Shown here piece after piece: positions 5,265 to 5,844 of a stretch of 5,844 bases of DNA (position 1 is its first letter; each line of letters begins with the position of its first letter). This DNA is from Bdellovibrionales bacterium RBG_16_40_8 (GTDB lineage Bacteria > Bdellovibrionota > Bdellovibrionia > Bdellovibrionales > UBA1609): NCBI GenBank assembly GCA_001769925.1, contig MEPT01000026.1, positions 1-5,844 of the forward strand, in the 5' to 3' direction. The notes under the pieces are model-generated. The model saw only the letters and a list, made by a program, of their open reading frames with translations, was not told the origin of the DNA and made no database searches. The translations under genes were made by a program, and so were the position numbers.

Positions 5265-5642
5265 TTAAGCGCAAATTGGAGGGCGAAATATATCCGCGTT
5301 TACTATTGGCAATTTGGGGTCCGATGGATTCCCAAATTGTTGGTGTTCCACGACGAGGGGATATTCATGCGCCGGAGCTACCTTAAAATATATGGAATAA
5401 TCATAAAAACTAGTGGCGAGATGGCTGTGAGGATGCTCATGCTCGGGTTCATCTGGAGAATGTCGGTGTTTATGAACATGTGAGGCTTCTGAGTGGGTGT
5501 GTTCGTCAGCGTCGTCATGATCGGTATGCTCAGAGACCTTTGAAAATTTACTATGTAAAAGCTGGTCATGAAAGCACAGCAGTTTTGCAAAAGGAGTCTG
5601 AATAAGACCAGCCAAGGCCAGGGTTAAAGCAAATAATCTCAC
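5265..5642 (-). CDS. Secreted histidine-rich protein, first gene of the metal operon
   Basis: The protein has 125 residues from a GTG at 5642; no ATG or Shine-Dalgarno is available upstream before the in-frame stop at 5690. Residues 1-19 form a signal peptide ending PFA. Residues 39-74 hold 12 histidines among Asp and Glu (DHDDADEHTH, HVHKHRH, EHEHPHSH), a segment of low complexity that should bind several transition-metal ions with modest affinity. The C-terminal half is ordered-looking and ends IFRPPIC, with cysteines at 23 and 124. I recognise no exact family. It resembles in style the small His-rich periplasmic proteins encoded at the start of metal-efflux clusters, such as CzcI. It lies 48 bp before the HupE-like gene. 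Inferred role: periplasmic metal buffer or sensor-like partner of the permease. Confidence 0.72.
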   Translation of the reverse strand: MRLFALTLALAGLIQTPFAKLLCFHDQLLHSKFSKVSEHTDHDDADEHTHSEASHVHKHRHSPDEPEHEHPHSHLATSFYDYSIYFKVAPAHEYPLVVEHQQFGNPSDPKLPIVNADIFRPPICA

Positions 5643-5648
5643 ACAATA

Positions 5649-5677
5649 ATTATTTGGGAAATCAAGGTATTTGGCAA
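5649..5677 (-). promoter_or_regulatory. Sigma70-like promoter of the metal operon
   Basis: On the minus strand, TTGCCA (5677-5672; 5 of 6 to TTGACA), a 17-bp spacer and AATAAT (5654-5649; 5 of 6 to TATAAT) form a good housekeeping promoter. The predicted +1 is base 5642, the G of the GTG start, implying a leaderless transcript. It sits in the 38-base gap between the end of the preceding reading frame (5681) and the first gene, so the operon probably has its own promoter. Confidence 0.5.
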
Positions 5678-5680
5678 GTT

Positions 5681-5844
5681 TTATCGTTTAGTTCGATAGC
5701 ATCCAGCAGACTCTTTGTAATGGTCACGCACTTTATAATATATCACGTGGCTGCAAAGTACGCAGTTGATCAACCTGGTGTTGTTGCCGATGAATTTCTT
5801 GGCGTCAACTCGTGAATTTCCACCAACTTCGGGACGCGGCCCCA
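5681..5844 (-). CDS. C-terminal part of an unrecognised protein (5' end outside window)
   Basis: A minus-strand frame is open from the window's right edge for 53 codons and stops with TAA at 5681-5683. The sequence is protein-like, with NTRLINCVLCSHVIYY followed by a basic tail ending GCYRTKR. The CVLC pair, a nearby His and a later Cys could be a zinc site. I do not recognise a family. It runs in the same direction as the metal operon and ends 38 bp before it, so it could be the preceding gene. A plus-strand frame in the same codon phase (ATG at 5720 to TGA at 5815) also looks protein-like, so the call is tentative. Confidence 0.4.
   Translation of the reverse strand, partial: GPRPEVGGNSRVDAKKFIGNNTRLINCVLCSHVIYYKVRDHYKESAGCYRTKR

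Noticed and set aside
5265..5528. Tandem DNA repeat in the His-rich coding region
   Set aside because: The His codons are mixed and spacing is irregular, so the low complexity is at protein level and not a DNA tandem repeat.
5580..5586. Lipobox around Cys23 of the His-rich protein
   Set aside because: The residue before the Cys is Leu, not Gly, Ala or Ser, so a lipoprotein signal is unlikely.
5226..5590. Frames overlapping the His-rich gene on both strands
   Set aside because: The frame at 5265-5642 has a signal peptide, a coherent His-rich segment and a promoter; the others are its shadows, driven by the repetitive His codons.

Overview
The window looks like a bacterial chromosome segment from a Gram-negative organism with a fairly AT-rich genome. 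The evidence is a lipobox lipoprotein, several signal peptides followed by periplasmic-type histidine-rich segments, and sigma70-like promoters. The lipoprotein with a von Willebrand factor A (VWA) motif of the form D-I-L-F-V-x-D-N-S-G-S is a style common in Bdellovibrionota and other former Deltaproteobacteria. That placement is an inference from family style, not a proof.

Left half (1-3176), AT-rich. A zinc aminopeptidase of family M28 with a C-terminal PDZ domain is cut by the left edge and ends at 1120. It is followed on the same strand by an OmpR/PhoB-type DNA-binding protein (1288-2004), which has its own extended -10 promoter and a receiver domain lacking the usual phosphorylation residues. 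Convergent to it, sharing 4 bp at the stop codons, is a VWA-domain lipoprotein gene (3131 down to 2001) with a strong Shine-Dalgarno that sets its start.

Middle (3177-3543). There is no convincing intact gene. The stretch may hold the 3' end of a broken plus-strand gene (3358-3483), followed by a strong hairpin (3514-3537).

Right half (3544-5642), visibly richer in GC. A compact minus-strand operon of five small genes encodes envelope proteins with a metal theme: a secreted protein with 12 histidines in 36 residues, a HupE/UreJ-family membrane metal transporter with a histidine-rich tail, a small secreted DUF6488-like protein with N-terminal His residues and a CxxxC pair, a 62-residue membrane-anchored peptide with a His-rich periplasmic segment, and a DUF3147 membrane protein. 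An intrinsic terminator or attenuator lies just before the DUF3147 gene. The promoter places the first gene on a possibly leaderless transcript. No hydrogenase or urease genes are visible, so the metal (Ni, Co, Cu or Zn) cannot be named. My working model is capture of a transition metal in the periplasm by the His-rich proteins and its passage through the HupE-like permease, or buffering of that metal.

Right edge (5681-5844). The C-terminal end of a further minus-strand reading frame with a CxxC motif enters from outside the window; I do not recognise it.
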